A stretch of DNA of 64,000 bases from Candidatus Altimarinota bacterium (GCA_021736215.1 JAIPGI010000003.1:27389-91388), one strand, 5' to 3'. Shown: positions 35,280 through 45,038, numbered from the stretch's first letter. Numbers and translations: made by a program. Notes: generated by a model from the sequence alone, not told the origin.

Positions 35280-36216
35280 CGATAGCGGGTTCCATTTTGT
35301 TACAAGATCCCATTAATTCACTGTATGAATATTTCGTGAGTAATTGTTGAAATACAGGGAACAAAAGTCGTTGAGATTCCCAAAATTTCATATTTTTTTC
35401 ACATACCATTTTTTGCATTTCTTGAAATTTTTCTTTTATCCATTCCCGATTTTTGTCTGTATCAATTTCTTCAAGAATCTCATCCATTGTCTTTTTCCCT
35501 TCTTCGAAATCCACACACAATCTTATTATTTGAGGTATTTCGTGTCCCGTTTGTTTAGCAATTTCAAATATTATGCCTTCCCCTTCCGCTTCTATTACTC
35601 CAAATTCTAGTCTGAGTTGAGCAGCTTTCTGTAATAGCTTATTCCCTCCGGCTGCTTTTATAAAATCCCGCTCTAAATCTCTTGCTCTTTGATATTCAGA
35701 TCCTTGCTTAAGAACTTCAATAGCGTCCAAGAGTTCTTTTATCAACTCTAAATTTTCAGCATTAATATTCATATTTATATCAGATATCCTGTTTATTTCT
35801 CGCCCACTTGTAATTTCTTCTTCTATGACTTTTGCAACAGCTTGATGAACTTTCTCGCTATTATATTTCTTCTCTTTTATAAAAATCTTTATCTGATCTA
35901 AATTTATTTCAGGAAGGACTAAATTCTCAATATATCGCTTATATGACTCAATAAGTACAGATGGGGAATTGCCATGGGGATATTCTGGATTTCTTTGATA
36001 AAAATTATCCATAATCCTGTCGTCCACTTTCCCATTCCCTTTTTCTACAACTTCTTTCTCAAAATATTCTTCGTAACTAGCATAGCCCAAAATTCTCTTC
36101 ACTACATCAATAATTGTTTCTTCATCCTTTAAAAAAGGAAAAGAATTTTCACTTCCGTGTATTTCTTCTAGCGTCTCAAAGGATGGAATTTCCATTTTTT
36201 CTAAGATTTCATCCAT
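35266..36216 (-). CDS. Unrecognised helical acidic protein
   Basis: A 316-residue soluble, strongly helical and Glu-rich protein without membrane segments or a motif I recognise. Its 3' end overlaps the convergent glmS end by 14 bases. The middle part (residues ~150-230) alternates IxEL/LxxA helices and may form a bundle. The start at MDEILEKMEI is the first ATG and has no SD. No operon partner. Confidence 0.6.
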   Translation of the reverse strand: MDEILEKMEIPSFETLEEIHGSENSFPFLKDEETIIDVVKRILGYASYEEYFEKEVVEKGNGKVDDRIMDNFYQRNPEYPHGNSPSVLIESYKRYIENLVLPEINLDQIKIFIKEKKYNSEKVHQAVAKVIEEEITSGREINRISDINMNINAENLELIKELLDAIEVLKQGSEYQRARDLERDFIKAAGGNKLLQKAAQLRLEFGVIEAEGEGIIFEIAKQTGHEIPQIIRLCVDFEEGKKTMDEILEEIDTDKNREWIKEKFQEMQKMVCEKNMKFWESQRLLFPVFQQLLTKYSYSELMGSCNKMEPAIVISP

Positions 36217-36348
36217 AAATTCGAAAAGTATTCAAAGTATCTTTTATGAATAAATAAAAAAAAAGTCAAATATTATCGTAAGGTGATTATCCCTTAATCA
36301 CAAGTGAGTGATGGAAGAAGGAAGAACTTATTATGAAGGAATAGTTGT

Positions 36349-37065
36349 CTATCGCAATTTAATCCTTACGCTCGCACTTTCTGAATCACGAATATCTTGT
36401 TGAACTGCAGTCACTTCCTTGAGTTGATTAGTTTCATCGCGGATTTGTTGCTCCAGTCTTCTTTTGACTCGTTGTTCTATCTCGGCTACTTCTTCGGGAG
36501 TAAGAGAAGGAAGGTTTTCTATAGGAACATACAAGCGTGAAAATTTTCCAGTTTCAGGAGCGGCAGTAGGAAGGGGGAGACATGTTCCTTGAAAAAGATT
36601 AAGGGTATTTGCAAATCCATCTGCATTTTTTTGAGCTTCAGGCAATTCTCGCAAATCCGAGATGCGTTCTCTAAATCGAGAAGTTCCTTTCCCAAAAACA
36701 TCCTGATTCATATCGACTGCCAATACGACAAAATTTCCTGATTTTTCTTCCCCAGAAGGAAGATCGTAACAGTAAAAAAAACGATGATCTTCCACGAGGA
36801 TTTCATACTCATTTTCATGGAACATGGTTTTGAAATCCTCCAAATCAAGTTGATATTGAGTATCAGTATTTCGAAAAAGGGATTGTGCTCGTACTAATTT
36901 TTCGATTGTATCAATGGCGACTCGTGCAGGAGTATTACGAATTTCTTTTTCCCAAAACGCAATATCAGCATTTTCACATCCTGTTAAAAGAAAAGAGAAA
37001 AATATACACAAATACAATATTCTTTTCATATGGCTCATTGTATCGCTCAGAATGAAATTTGTCAT
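36349..37065 (-). CDS. Uncharacterised lipoprotein
   Basis: A lipoprotein signal MKRILYLCIFFSFLLTGC is preceded by twelve residues if the ATG overlapping the upstream hydrolase stop (ATGA) is used. A start at 37029 would give a more standard signal. The mature part is ~205 residues, with a DxRFFYCYDL-like segment and a C-terminal coiled-coil rich in Glu/Arg/Gln (residues ~190-225). I do not recognise the family. It is last in a four-gene minus-strand operon. Confidence 0.65.
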   Translation of the reverse strand: MTNFILSDTMSHMKRILYLCIFFSFLLTGCENADIAFWEKEIRNTPARVAIDTIEKLVRAQSLFRNTDTQYQLDLEDFKTMFHENEYEILVEDHRFFYCYDLPSGEEKSGNFVVLAVDMNQDVFGKGTSRFRERISDLRELPEAQKNADGFANTLNLFQGTCLPLPTAAPETGKFSRLYVPIENLPSLTPEEVAEIEQRVKRRLEQQIRDETNQLKEVTAVQQDIRDSESASVRIKLR

Positions 37066-37871
37066 TGCAAAAATTCTTGAACTGCCTTGAAATACTTTTC
37101 AGTAGAATGACTCAGTGCATCATTGTGTCCTCCTGAAAGTTCTACCAAAGTTTTTGGTTCAGAGGCGGCTTCAAAAAGTTCCTGTCCTTGAGAAAAAGGA
37201 ATAATATCATCTTCTGTGCTATGGAGTATTAATACAGGAATGTGGATATCATCCATTCTCTTTTTATTATCAAGGGCATATTTCAGCATCCAGTTTACGG
37301 GGAGAAAAGGGTAGTGATATCGCACTACGTCAGTAAAACTTGCAAAGGGGGCTTCCAAAATAAGAGCTTTGGTATCGACTTCTTGTGCGAGAAACGTCGC
37401 GACGCTTGTTCCGAGCGACTCTCCCCAGAAAATGATATTTTGCAAAGGAACTTTTTTTTCTTCGATGAGGAATTTGAGTGAGGCACTTCCATCTCGGTAT
37501 AAATCTTCTTCGGAATCGATTTCTCCGGTACTTTTTCCATACCCTCTGTAGTCCATCATGAGAGCATTTAATCCAAGTTTTTGAAATAAAAAAAGTTGTC
37601 CAAGTCGGTGAGAAATATTCCCTCCATTGCCGTGAAAAAAAAGAATCGTTTGAGGATCTCCATTATTCATCCAAAATCCATGCAGAGTCTCTCCATCTTC
37701 TGTAGGAAAGGTGACTTCCTCCCATTTAAGTTCATTAGGAGTGGGATACTGGGCGTATTCTGAAAAAGGGAAAAAGATGAATTTTTCTTGAATAAAATAA
37801 AGCGTTGTGCACCACCCAATATACAAAAACAAAAGTACTCCCAACCATTTCAAAATATATTTTGTATTCAT
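37062..37871 (-). CDS. Membrane-anchored α/β-hydrolase
   Basis: One N-terminal membrane helix (residues ~8-28) precedes an α/β-hydrolase domain like BEM46/YfhR proteins. The oxyanion region is FFHGNGGNISHR, the nucleophile serine is in FWGESLGTS, the acid is probably the Asp in HSTEDDIIP, and the histidine is in GGHNDAL. The substrate is unknown. It overlaps trpG upstream and the lipoprotein gene downstream by four bases. Confidence 0.85.
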   Translation of the reverse strand: MNTKYILKWLGVLLFLYIGWCTTLYFIQEKFIFFPFSEYAQYPTPNELKWEEVTFPTEDGETLHGFWMNNGDPQTILFFHGNGGNISHRLGQLFLFQKLGLNALMMDYRGYGKSTGEIDSEEDLYRDGSASLKFLIEEKKVPLQNIIFWGESLGTSVATFLAQEVDTKALILEAPFASFTDVVRYHYPFLPVNWMLKYALDNKKRMDDIHIPVLILHSTEDDIIPFSQGQELFEAASEPKTLVELSGGHNDALSHSTEKYFKAVQEFLQ

Positions 37872-38443
37872 GTGCGTAAAAAATTTTCTAATATTTTCAT
37901 TCCCATTTTAGTTCCAATTGATTCTGGATGGAACTGAACACCATAGATTTTCATATTTAGTATTTCAAAAGCCATAACGAGATGATCCTCTGTTTGGGCG
38001 GTGATCTGTAGCAATGCGGCATGACGCGTTGCTACAACAAGAGAATGGTATCGCATGCCTTCAATTTCATTAGGAAAATCTTTAAAAATCCCAGTTTTTG
38101 AAAGGATTTTTATTTTTGATTTTTTTCCATGCATGGGTTTGACTTTGACAATATCAGTACCGAAATATTTCCCAATCATCTGATGGCCGAGACACACTCC
38201 CAGAATAGGAATTTTTCCTTTGAAAACTTCAAAAATTTCTAAACCACTTCCGATATCTTTCGAGCACTCCACCGTTCCCGGTCCTGGAGAAAAAATAAGA
38301 AAATCAGGGGATAATTTTCCTGCTTGAGAGGCGGTAATTGCATCATTTTTATAGACAAGAACTTCAACTCCTAATTCCTGTAAATACTGAACAAGGTTAT
38401 AAGTGAAGCTGTCATAATTATCGATAAGGAGAGCGCGTTTCAT
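37868..38443 (-). CDS. trpG: Anthranilate/aminodeoxychorismate synthase glutaminase subunit
   Basis: A class I glutamine amidotransferase of 191 residues. It has LLIDNYDSFTYNLVQYL, PGPGTVE, the nucleophile Cys in LGVCLGHQMIG, MRYHSLVV and the His-Glu pair in GVQFHPESIGT. Sequence alone does not separate TrpG from PabA. No chorismate-binding partner (trpE/pabB) is in the window. Confidence 0.88.
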   Translation of the reverse strand: MKRALLIDNYDSFTYNLVQYLQELGVEVLVYKNDAITASQAGKLSPDFLIFSPGPGTVECSKDIGSGLEIFEVFKGKIPILGVCLGHQMIGKYFGTDIVKVKPMHGKKSKIKILSKTGIFKDFPNEIEGMRYHSLVVATRHAALLQITAQTEDHLVMAFEILNMKIYGVQFHPESIGTKMGMKILENFLRT

Positions 38444-39088
38444 TTATTTTAGAACAAATTCTTTCAATATTCGTCGCTCGTATTTTCCCTCTTCATTTCG
38501 TGCCCGTCCAAGAAAAATTTTTTCTATTTTCATTTTTAGTGGCTTTATTTCTCGTATGAAATTCTCATTTTGAAGGAAATCACAATCTCCTTTTCCGAGA
38601 AACAGTGAAATGTGAGGCAAATAATTTTCTAATTTATACGCTGGATCTTGAGCGAATGGAATACAAGAGCAGATTTCGTGATGAAGTTTATAAAGAGTTT
38701 CGGTTTCATCCCAAACTTCTCGAAAAAGAACATCGGCAAAACAATTTAAATTTCCCAAAATCACTTCAAATACATGAATTTTTTGAAAAATATCCTTGAG
38801 TGTCTTTTCCATAAAACGAAGTTCATTTGCCTGGAAATGAGACCCCTTTCGAGCGGGAAGAGCGAGAGTAATATGCATTTTTTGAGGAGGAAACCAAAGT
38901 CCCGTTAATCGGCTCTGTTTCTCCAAGGTATAAGACAATTTTTCCATATCAGTCCAAAGTTCTGTTGGGAGAGGAATTTCGATAAAGTACAAAAAATTAG
39001 GATCTTCCTGCCAATTTTTGGAACCAAATTTGGGAGCAAATTTTTTCCAATTTTTTTCTAATTTTTCTTTTTGTTTTTCCAAATTCAT
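38444..39088 (-). CDS. 2H phosphoesterase (LigT/2'-5' RNA ligase-like)
   Basis: Two HxT/SxU motifs typical of the 2H superfamily are present: MHITLAL (residues ~85-91) and LPHISLFLG (~170-178). Such enzymes act on 2'-5' or cyclic phosphodiesters in RNA; the substrate is unknown. About 214 residues are predicted from the ATG giving MNLEKQKEK; earlier in-frame ATGs exist. It abuts trpG and diverges from ruvC. Confidence 0.75.
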   Translation of the reverse strand: MNLEKQKEKLEKNWKKFAPKFGSKNWQEDPNFLYFIEIPLPTELWTDMEKLSYTLEKQSRLTGLWFPPQKMHITLALPARKGSHFQANELRFMEKTLKDIFQKIHVFEVILGNLNCFADVLFREVWDETETLYKLHHEICSCIPFAQDPAYKLENYLPHISLFLGKGDCDFLQNENFIREIKPLKMKIEKIFLGRARNEEGKYERRILKEFVLK

Positions 39089-39147
39089 GACGGCGAGCAT
39101 TGTGAGTGAATTCGATTTTCCGTGCAAGATATGCAACAATAAAATTA

Positions 39148-39636
39148 ATGAAAATTTTGGGAGTTGATCCAGGATTTGGGCTTTGTGGATTTGCTATTAT
39201 CCATCAAAAAAATAAACAAACCCTAGACTTAGAAACATTTGGAGTGATTCGTACAAAACCACAAAAAAATTTTTCAGCCAGACTTTGTGAAATTGCTGAA
39301 GATTTCGAGCTACTTCTTAAAAAATATAAACCAGAAATTCTCTCAATTGAAGATTTGTTTTTTGTACAGAATGTAACAACGGGAATGAATGTGGCACACG
39401 TGAGGGGGATGATGCTTTTTTTGGCTCACAAAAATGGTCTTCGTCTTGTTGAACCCAAACCCGTTGAAGTGAAACATTGTTTTACGGGAAATGGGAAAGC
39501 TACCAAGGCGGAAATGAAAAAAATGGCTCAACTCATTTTTAAACTGAAAACATCTCCCCGTATTGATGATAGTGCGGATGCTATTGCGATAGCGTATTTT
39601 GCGGCGCAGAACATTGATTTAATCAGCAAAAAGTGA
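39148..39636 (+). CDS. ruvC: Holliday junction endonuclease RuvC
   Basis: Resolves Holliday junctions. The first catalytic Asp is in MKILGVDPGFGLCG, a Glu is in LSIEDLFFVQN, and the C-terminal acidic pair is in DDSADAIAIAYF. The start at MKILGVDPG gives 162 residues; the longer frame adds 14 unlikely residues. ruvA and ruvB are not in the window. Confidence 0.95.
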   Translation: MKILGVDPGFGLCGFAIIHQKNKQTLDLETFGVIRTKPQKNFSARLCEIAEDFELLLKKYKPEILSIEDLFFVQNVTTGMNVAHVRGMMLFLAHKNGLRLVEPKPVEVKHCFTGNGKATKAEMKKMAQLIFKLKTSPRIDDSADAIAIAYFAAQNIDLISKK

Positions 39637-39648
39637 TATAATAACAAG

Positions 39649-40710
39649 ATGAATCAACATGCGTCTCCCCAGAGCGACCACTCTTCTCTTAGGGCGGAAC
39701 CAGAGATACGAGAACCAGAAAAAAAAACGGAGAATCCTTTTCATGTAAGGAATCACGAAGAAGAAAAACAAGGAAAAATATCGGGAATAAGTACTTCCCA
39801 AACAGCGGAAACAATAAACGATGAACTTTTAGTTGAACAAGATGGAGATTTTTTTTGGGTATTGCAACGAATTATTTGGAGCATTGTAAAAATTGGACTC
39901 GTTCTTGGTGTTATTGCATTTCTGATTTGGATCATTTGGGGATCTGAGGGAAATGAACTTGGAGAAACTTTCAAAGAACAAAAACAAAAACTTGAGCAAG
40001 GAATTCAAAAAACCAAGAAAGGACTTACTACCAATAAAAAGGAGGTGGATCAATCAACTCCTCTAAAACAAATTCAACAAGAATTTATTATCCTTCCTGA
40101 GAGAAGCGCCCTCATTGCGGCACAATGGCACGAATGGATTGAGAAAATGCGGACATTCCAACAAAAAGAACTCATTTTTCAGTCTCTGCGGTGGATGGAT
40201 AGAGCAGAGGCATTTTTTGCACTTCCGACCGAACAACTTATTTCTGCTCAAGAAACAGCACGTCGTGCTGTACAAGTCGAAGTAGTATTGAGAGATATTC
40301 GTTCAATGTTGGAAGAATCGGACTTTATCCGTCGAGACATAATTGGGCAAATTACAGAATTCAATCAAAATATTGCTTTGGAGAAATCACGGGCGATTCA
40401 GGCACGAACAACACTCGAAACAACACTTCAAGATGTTCGGGAAGAATACTCGGAAAAAATTCTCATTGAAAAAGTACAAGCAGATCAACACATCACAGAC
40501 TATACATCGCAATTGGAAGTGCGGCATTTTCTTTTACGAAACATGGAAAATTATGATAAAGCCCTTCGCATTGTTTATGACAATATTATTGCAAACCAAA
40601 AAGCTATTGTTGAGAATATTCAGGTAGTGGTATTTCCAGGAGATCCGTTTAGACGACTATTGACGCCAACACAATGGGAATCTATTCGGAAGACTACTCA
40701 AGGAAAATGA
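39649..40710 (+). CDS. Uncharacterised single-TM coiled-coil protein
   Basis: A 353-residue protein with a polar N-terminal ~75 residues, one membrane helix (about residues 82-103, IVKIGLVLGVIAFLIWIIWG) and a long helical Gln/Glu/Lys-rich remainder. It follows ruvC by 12 bases and converges with a surface-protein gene, overlapping its end by 17 bases. No family recognised. Confidence 0.65.
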   Translation: MNQHASPQSDHSSLRAEPEIREPEKKTENPFHVRNHEEEKQGKISGISTSQTAETINDELLVEQDGDFFWVLQRIIWSIVKIGLVLGVIAFLIWIIWGSEGNELGETFKEQKQKLEQGIQKTKKGLTTNKKEVDQSTPLKQIQQEFIILPERSALIAAQWHEWIEKMRTFQQKELIFQSLRWMDRAEAFFALPTEQLISAQETARRAVQVEVVLRDIRSMLEESDFIRRDIIGQITEFNQNIALEKSRAIQARTTLETTLQDVREEYSEKILIEKVQADQHITDYTSQLEVRHFLLRNMENYDKALRIVYDNIIANQKAIVENIQVVVFPGDPFRRLLTPTQWESIRKTTQGK

Positions 40711-42463
40711 ATCCTATATTTTTTGCGATAAGATGTTTTTGTTTCTCTGAAAATTTATCCCTTTGGAAAAGTGGGATAACGGGTGGTTCGTAAGAGTGAA
40801 AATGGGAGAGTGTTTGAGAAAAAACAACATTTTGTAATTTTTCTATATCTACATGAATGAGAAAATCAGCAAAAAAATCATCAGAAGCTTTCCCATACGA
40901 GGAATCATAAACGGGTAAAATATTTTTTTGGGATTGTGATAATTCTTTCTCAAGCCATTTTTTGGTTGCTTGAGAAAAGGCGCTAGAAGCAGAACCACTC
41001 CCTAAATAAAATGGATTAATACCTTCTTCGGTTACTTCTATGGTGACGGTCGTGGTATCAATTGTCCCAGAAAAATCTGTAACAGTGAGTGAAACGGCAT
41101 AAGTTCCGAGTTCATCAAAATAAATTCGATCTGGATTGATTCGTACTGATTCCATCTCACAGTTATTTTTCCAATGCCAGTTCGCATTTTCATCGGGACA
41201 AGAAACACCATTTACTTGCCACAGATAGGCTTCAATATCTTGTGTTCCATCGGGATCGGTAGATTTGTCTCCCGTGAAATTCAAACTTCCTTTAAAAATT
41301 TTCAAACCGCCCTGTACTTCGATCTTCGCTATGGGAGTATGATTTTGAGAGATATTTTCCTGACCAAAAGATCCATTAAAGTGACGAAAAAAATCATCTT
41401 TTGTATTCGTATCGATATAAGAAGTATTTCGTGCGATAGATTCATTAGATATGAGTTTAGAAATATCAATGCAATCGCCGCTCCAGTTTTTGGCTAAAAC
41501 ATTTTTCTCAACACGAATAGTTTCAGTATCGCTCAAATCACCGTTTTTCCAGCACACAAAATCCTCAGTTTTTTCCCGACTCGTACCCGAATACAAAATC
41601 ACCTCCACATTTCCAGATCCGGCAGAAATTCCATCTTTTTTATCAGTAGAAATAAAATATGGATTTAAGCTATTGATAAAACCAGTCGAATTGCCATTGG
41701 TTTGTATCACGATAAAATCTCCTGTTTCTGCCCAAAAATCAGAATCCAAAAACATGAGGGGAGTGCCGTTATGTTTCACTTCAAGATATCGAAGATTAAT
41801 AGGAGAGGTGTTCGCTGATTGTATAAACAACTCAATAAAATCAGATCCAATTTCCGTGTCTCTATCGGGAGAAATTTCAGAAATAAAAAATTCAATATCT
41901 TCTGTTGATGCGGGATATTCATCATTTTCGATGCCTTTGGTATGACGGAGGGAACTGTCATTTGTACGATAAATAAGAGGAAAAACTTCGGTATCAGATT
42001 TACGATTCCATATCTCCGAATAGACTTCGCCATCTTGGGTCCCAATTTTTGTATCGGGATAGGAAATTTCATCAAGGATTTCATTATCGGCGTTGAGTAT
42101 TTGTATAGTTCCTCCTGAATCAGTGAGCGAGATAGGAGACTTTCTCCAAGTGAAATAAGTCGATTTAGGAAGCAGAAATACAAGTTGATTTTCATCGACC
42201 GTGGATCCAGATCCTGTATACATAGTGATTCCTATTGGGGTTATGAGATCATCTTTTTTCTCAAGAAAAGTCTTGGTAGATTTTGTATTGGAAATTTTCC
42301 AGTTGCTGATATCAATAGGAATGTCTGACTGTAGCGTAAATTCAAACCATTCTTCTTCGATTCCTATTTTTCGGGGAGAAATTTCGGTAATTCGCACGCT
42401 TTGAGCGTACGCGATTGTATTTGAAAACAAGAAAATCCAGCACCAAAAAATTCTTAAACGCAT
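40694..42463 (-). CDS. Secreted lamin-tail/PKD-domain surface protein
   Basis: A signal peptide ends near AYAQ (residue ~20). Two lamin-tail-like β-domains follow: VRITEISPRKIGIEEEWFEF with LVFLLPKS..., and FFISEISPDRDTEIGSDFIELFI. A PKD-like domain is at about residues 370-475 (FTGDKSTDPDG...TYAVSLTVTDFSG). The last ~110 residues are unassigned. 589 residues. An exported adhesion or envelope role is inferred. It converges with the coiled-coil gene. Confidence 0.8.
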   Translation of the reverse strand: MRLRIFWCWIFLFSNTIAYAQSVRITEISPRKIGIEEEWFEFTLQSDIPIDISNWKISNTKSTKTFLEKKDDLITPIGITMYTGSGSTVDENQLVFLLPKSTYFTWRKSPISLTDSGGTIQILNADNEILDEISYPDTKIGTQDGEVYSEIWNRKSDTEVFPLIYRTNDSSLRHTKGIENDEYPASTEDIEFFISEISPDRDTEIGSDFIELFIQSANTSPINLRYLEVKHNGTPLMFLDSDFWAETGDFIVIQTNGNSTGFINSLNPYFISTDKKDGISAGSGNVEVILYSGTSREKTEDFVCWKNGDLSDTETIRVEKNVLAKNWSGDCIDISKLISNESIARNTSYIDTNTKDDFFRHFNGSFGQENISQNHTPIAKIEVQGGLKIFKGSLNFTGDKSTDPDGTQDIEAYLWQVNGVSCPDENANWHWKNNCEMESVRINPDRIYFDELGTYAVSLTVTDFSGTIDTTTVTIEVTEEGINPFYLGSGSASSAFSQATKKWLEKELSQSQKNILPVYDSSYGKASDDFFADFLIHVDIEKLQNVVFSQTLSHFHSYEPPVIPLFQRDKFSEKQKHLIAKNIGFIFLE

Positions 42464-42527
42464 TCAGCGTTTTCTGATACAGGAGATTTTTGGATTTTAG
42501 GAAATCTTCATTTTATTTTTATTTAAT

Positions 42528-42555
42528 GTAGGAGGCGCAAATTTTTGCCCCCTAC
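42528..42555. repeat. 28-bp imperfect palindrome upstream of murJ
   Basis: An imperfect palindrome of exactly 28 bases bounded by GTAGGAGGC and GCCCCCTAC with an AT-rich centre. It is a looser relative of the 28-bp elements at 42598 and 15132. Confidence 0.55.
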
Positions 42556-42564
42556 CCGTTTCGT

Positions 42565-44013
42565 TTGTATGGACATTGCTTGCCATGCCCTAATTCCGTA
42601 GAGACGCGTCATGGCGCGTCCCTACAAAAAAACACCCCCCTTGCAAAAAATCTCCACTTGAGCACACTGCTTTTCGTGAGAAACCTACTTCTTCGTGGCG
42701 GCACTTTGCTTGGGGCTTCGGCTATTTTGTCCAAATGTTTGGGGTTATTGCGTGATCGACTTTTGGTCGAAATATTCGGACAGGGAGACAAAGTTGACCT
42801 GATTTTTGCGAGTTTCAGAATTCCGGATTTCTTTTTTGCGCTCCTTATCGGGGGAACGGTCTCGACACTTTTTTTGCCACGAGTAGCGCATCTTGAAGAA
42901 GAGAAAAAATATCATTTTCTTTCGAGTTTCCTGTGGGGAGTCGTAGTACTTTTTGGAATTTTCTGTGGGCTGGGAGTATTCTTTACAGACTCCCTGATAG
43001 TTCTTTTTGCCGGGGGATTTGATGTGACTCTACGAGCGGAAATGGTGCCCTTGGCGAGATGTCTTTTTGGCTCTGTTTTTTTGCTCGCAGTGTCGGCGGT
43101 CTTTTCTGCCTTCCAACAAAGTTATCATCGATTTATTTCCATATCTATTGCTCCCATCCTCTACACAGGGATGATTTGTGCGGGGCTTTTCTGGTGGAGA
43201 GATCAATGGGGCTTGATGACGGTTGGACTCGCCGCATTGGCAGGAGCAACTTTGCACCTACTGAGTAACGCTTATGGATTTTTTGCGCATGGCGGACAAA
43301 TTCACTGGACATGGAAAACCCCAACAGAAGCATGGCAAGGATTTAAACGAGATTTTTTCTATCGAGTATTGAATAATTCTGCTTTCCAAATAAATCAGAC
43401 CGCTGATATTTTAATTGCGAGTTTCCTTATTACGGGATCGGTAACAGCATTTTCCTTAGGATCAAATTTAGGATTCGTACTCCTTTCGGTTGTTGGATTT
43501 GCAATTGCCAATTCGGCATTTCCCAAGTTGTCTCATGCAAAACACGATTATCCAGCACAAAAAGAGATTCTCAAAACATCAATCCAATGGGTTCTTTTCT
43601 TTACAATCCCAACGGTCATCGTAGGGATGCTGTTTGCTTCGCCAATTTTGCATTTGCTTTTCCATCTAGAAGGCGAGATGCTGAGGATGGCGACTACCGT
43701 TTTTTTCTGGACAATTTTGGCTCTCCCTGCAACTTGCATCATCCCAACGCTTTCGCGAGTATTTTTGGCCAACGATGACGCATTGACCCCTATGAAGGTC
43801 TCTACGGCTTCCCTTCTTGTGGCAACGGGGGCAGCGGCAATGTTATCCCTCGTTATTCTACCTTCAGAAAAAGCTATCTTGGGATTGGCATTAGGGAATC
43901 TTATTGCGAGTGGATTATCAGCAATTTTATTTGGGTGGATGCTGTGGGCTCAGTACTTTTGTAAAAACAAAGAAGTAAAATGCAATAATATTGCAAAAAC
44001 TCGAAATAGGTAA
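42565..44013 (+). CDS. murJ: Lipid II flippase MurJ
   Basis: An MviN-type flippase for the peptidoglycan precursor with about 13-14 membrane helices. LGLLRDRLLVEIFGQGDKVDLIFASFRIPDFFFALLIGG carries the typical Arg/Asp pattern, and later ALPATCIIPTLSRVFLANDD is standard. The reported ATG start places ~30 unconserved residues, including a 28-bp palindrome, ahead of the core. In-frame TTG (42658) or GTG (42676) starts would fit the family better. Confidence 0.9.
   Translation: MYGHCLPCPNSVETRHGASLQKNTPLAKNLHLSTLLFVRNLLLRGGTLLGASAILSKCLGLLRDRLLVEIFGQGDKVDLIFASFRIPDFFFALLIGGTVSTLFLPRVAHLEEEKKYHFLSSFLWGVVVLFGIFCGLGVFFTDSLIVLFAGGFDVTLRAEMVPLARCLFGSVFLLAVSAVFSAFQQSYHRFISISIAPILYTGMICAGLFWWRDQWGLMTVGLAALAGATLHLLSNAYGFFAHGGQIHWTWKTPTEAWQGFKRDFFYRVLNNSAFQINQTADILIASFLITGSVTAFSLGSNLGFVLLSVVGFAIANSAFPKLSHAKHDYPAQKEILKTSIQWVLFFTIPTVIVGMLFASPILHLLFHLEGEMLRMATTVFFWTILALPATCIIPTLSRVFLANDDALTPMKVSTASLLVATGAAAMLSLVILPSEKAILGLALGNLIASGLSAILFGWMLWAQYFCKNKEVKCNNIAKTRNR
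42598..42625. repeat. 28-bp palindrome at the murJ 5' end
   Basis: Ends GTAGAGACG and CGTCCCTAC, centre CGTCATGGCG, 28 bases. The termini match the mnmA copy (15132-15159) exactly and the centre differs. Confidence 0.8.
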
Positions 44014-44020
44014 TCTATAA

Positions 44021-44962
44021 ATGATGAAAAACAAAATGCAAGTATCTTGCAAAAACTTTATGAACGAACAAATTATAATTTCTTCCGCAGAGGAGGGAAA
44101 ACGGATAGATGTCGTCTGTGCTCAGCGGTTTCCTGATTTTTCTCGTACGAAATGGGCAGCTTTTGGAAAGTTTCTTTTAGATAAAAAAGAAAAAGCGGGA
44201 AAAACAAAGGTACAAGTAAGTGAGGCATGGCATATATCTTATGAAGGAGAAATGGCATCATCTTTCCTTCGGGATATTGAGGCGTGGGATTTGGATCTTC
44301 CTATTTTGGCAGAGTCAGAGAGTTGGGTCGTTATAAATAAGCCAGAAGGGGTGTCGGTGCATCCATCCCAAACAGAACACACTTCTCATACGATTATAAA
44401 TGCCCTTGTTCACCACTTCGGGACAAATCTTTCCGAAAACACGAGCGATATCGGGGGACAAAAAATTTCGCGTCCAGGGTTGGTTCATCGTTTGGACAAA
44501 GGGACATCAGGAGTTCTTCTAGTAGCAAAGACAAATGCTACGCATCGATATTTTCAGGAACACTGGAAAGAAGTGGAAAAAACATATTATGCGCTCGTAC
44601 AAGGGGTCCCTCCTGTTCGGGGAAGAGTTGAGTCGGGGATAGAGCGAGATACACAAAATAGACAAAAGATGACCGTTGGAGATTCTGATCACGCAAAGGA
44701 TGCAACAACACTTTTTGAGCGAGTCAGAACAAACAGTGGTTTCTCTCTCCTAAAAATAACGATTCCCACTGGGCGTACACATCAAATTCGTGTACATCTC
44801 AGCGAAATAGGATTCCCTATTGTGGGAGACGGAAAATATGGAGGGTCTAAATCGGATCGGATTATGCTTCATGCGGCAGAATTAAGCTTTCCTGATCCCG
44901 ACAAAAAAGGAAAACAGAGAAAGGTTTCATCTCCCGTTCCAGGTGACTTTATATCATGGTAA
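44021..44962 (+). CDS. RluD-family 23S rRNA pseudouridine synthase
   Basis: Isomerises uridines in large rRNA. A divergent S4-like N-terminal part leads to the catalytic motif RPGLVHRLDKGTSGVLLVAKT (Asp catalytic), then TGRTHQIRVHLSEIGFPIVGDGKYGG. Up to 313 residues; an ATG at 44060 (MNEQIIIS) is an alternative start that drops 13 residues. RluC and RluD cannot be separated. Confidence 0.92.
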   Translation: MMKNKMQVSCKNFMNEQIIISSAEEGKRIDVVCAQRFPDFSRTKWAAFGKFLLDKKEKAGKTKVQVSEAWHISYEGEMASSFLRDIEAWDLDLPILAESESWVVINKPEGVSVHPSQTEHTSHTIINALVHHFGTNLSENTSDIGGQKISRPGLVHRLDKGTSGVLLVAKTNATHRYFQEHWKEVEKTYYALVQGVPPVRGRVESGIERDTQNRQKMTVGDSDHAKDATTLFERVRTNSGFSLLKITIPTGRTHQIRVHLSEIGFPIVGDGKYGGSKSDRIMLHAAELSFPDPDKKGKQRKVSSPVPGDFISW

Positions 44963-45038
44963 ATGCAACAGCATTTTTCTTGACTTTTTTCTGAGTCTAG
45001 ATAAAAACCGCTTGACCCCATTTTTAAAACATTTTCTT

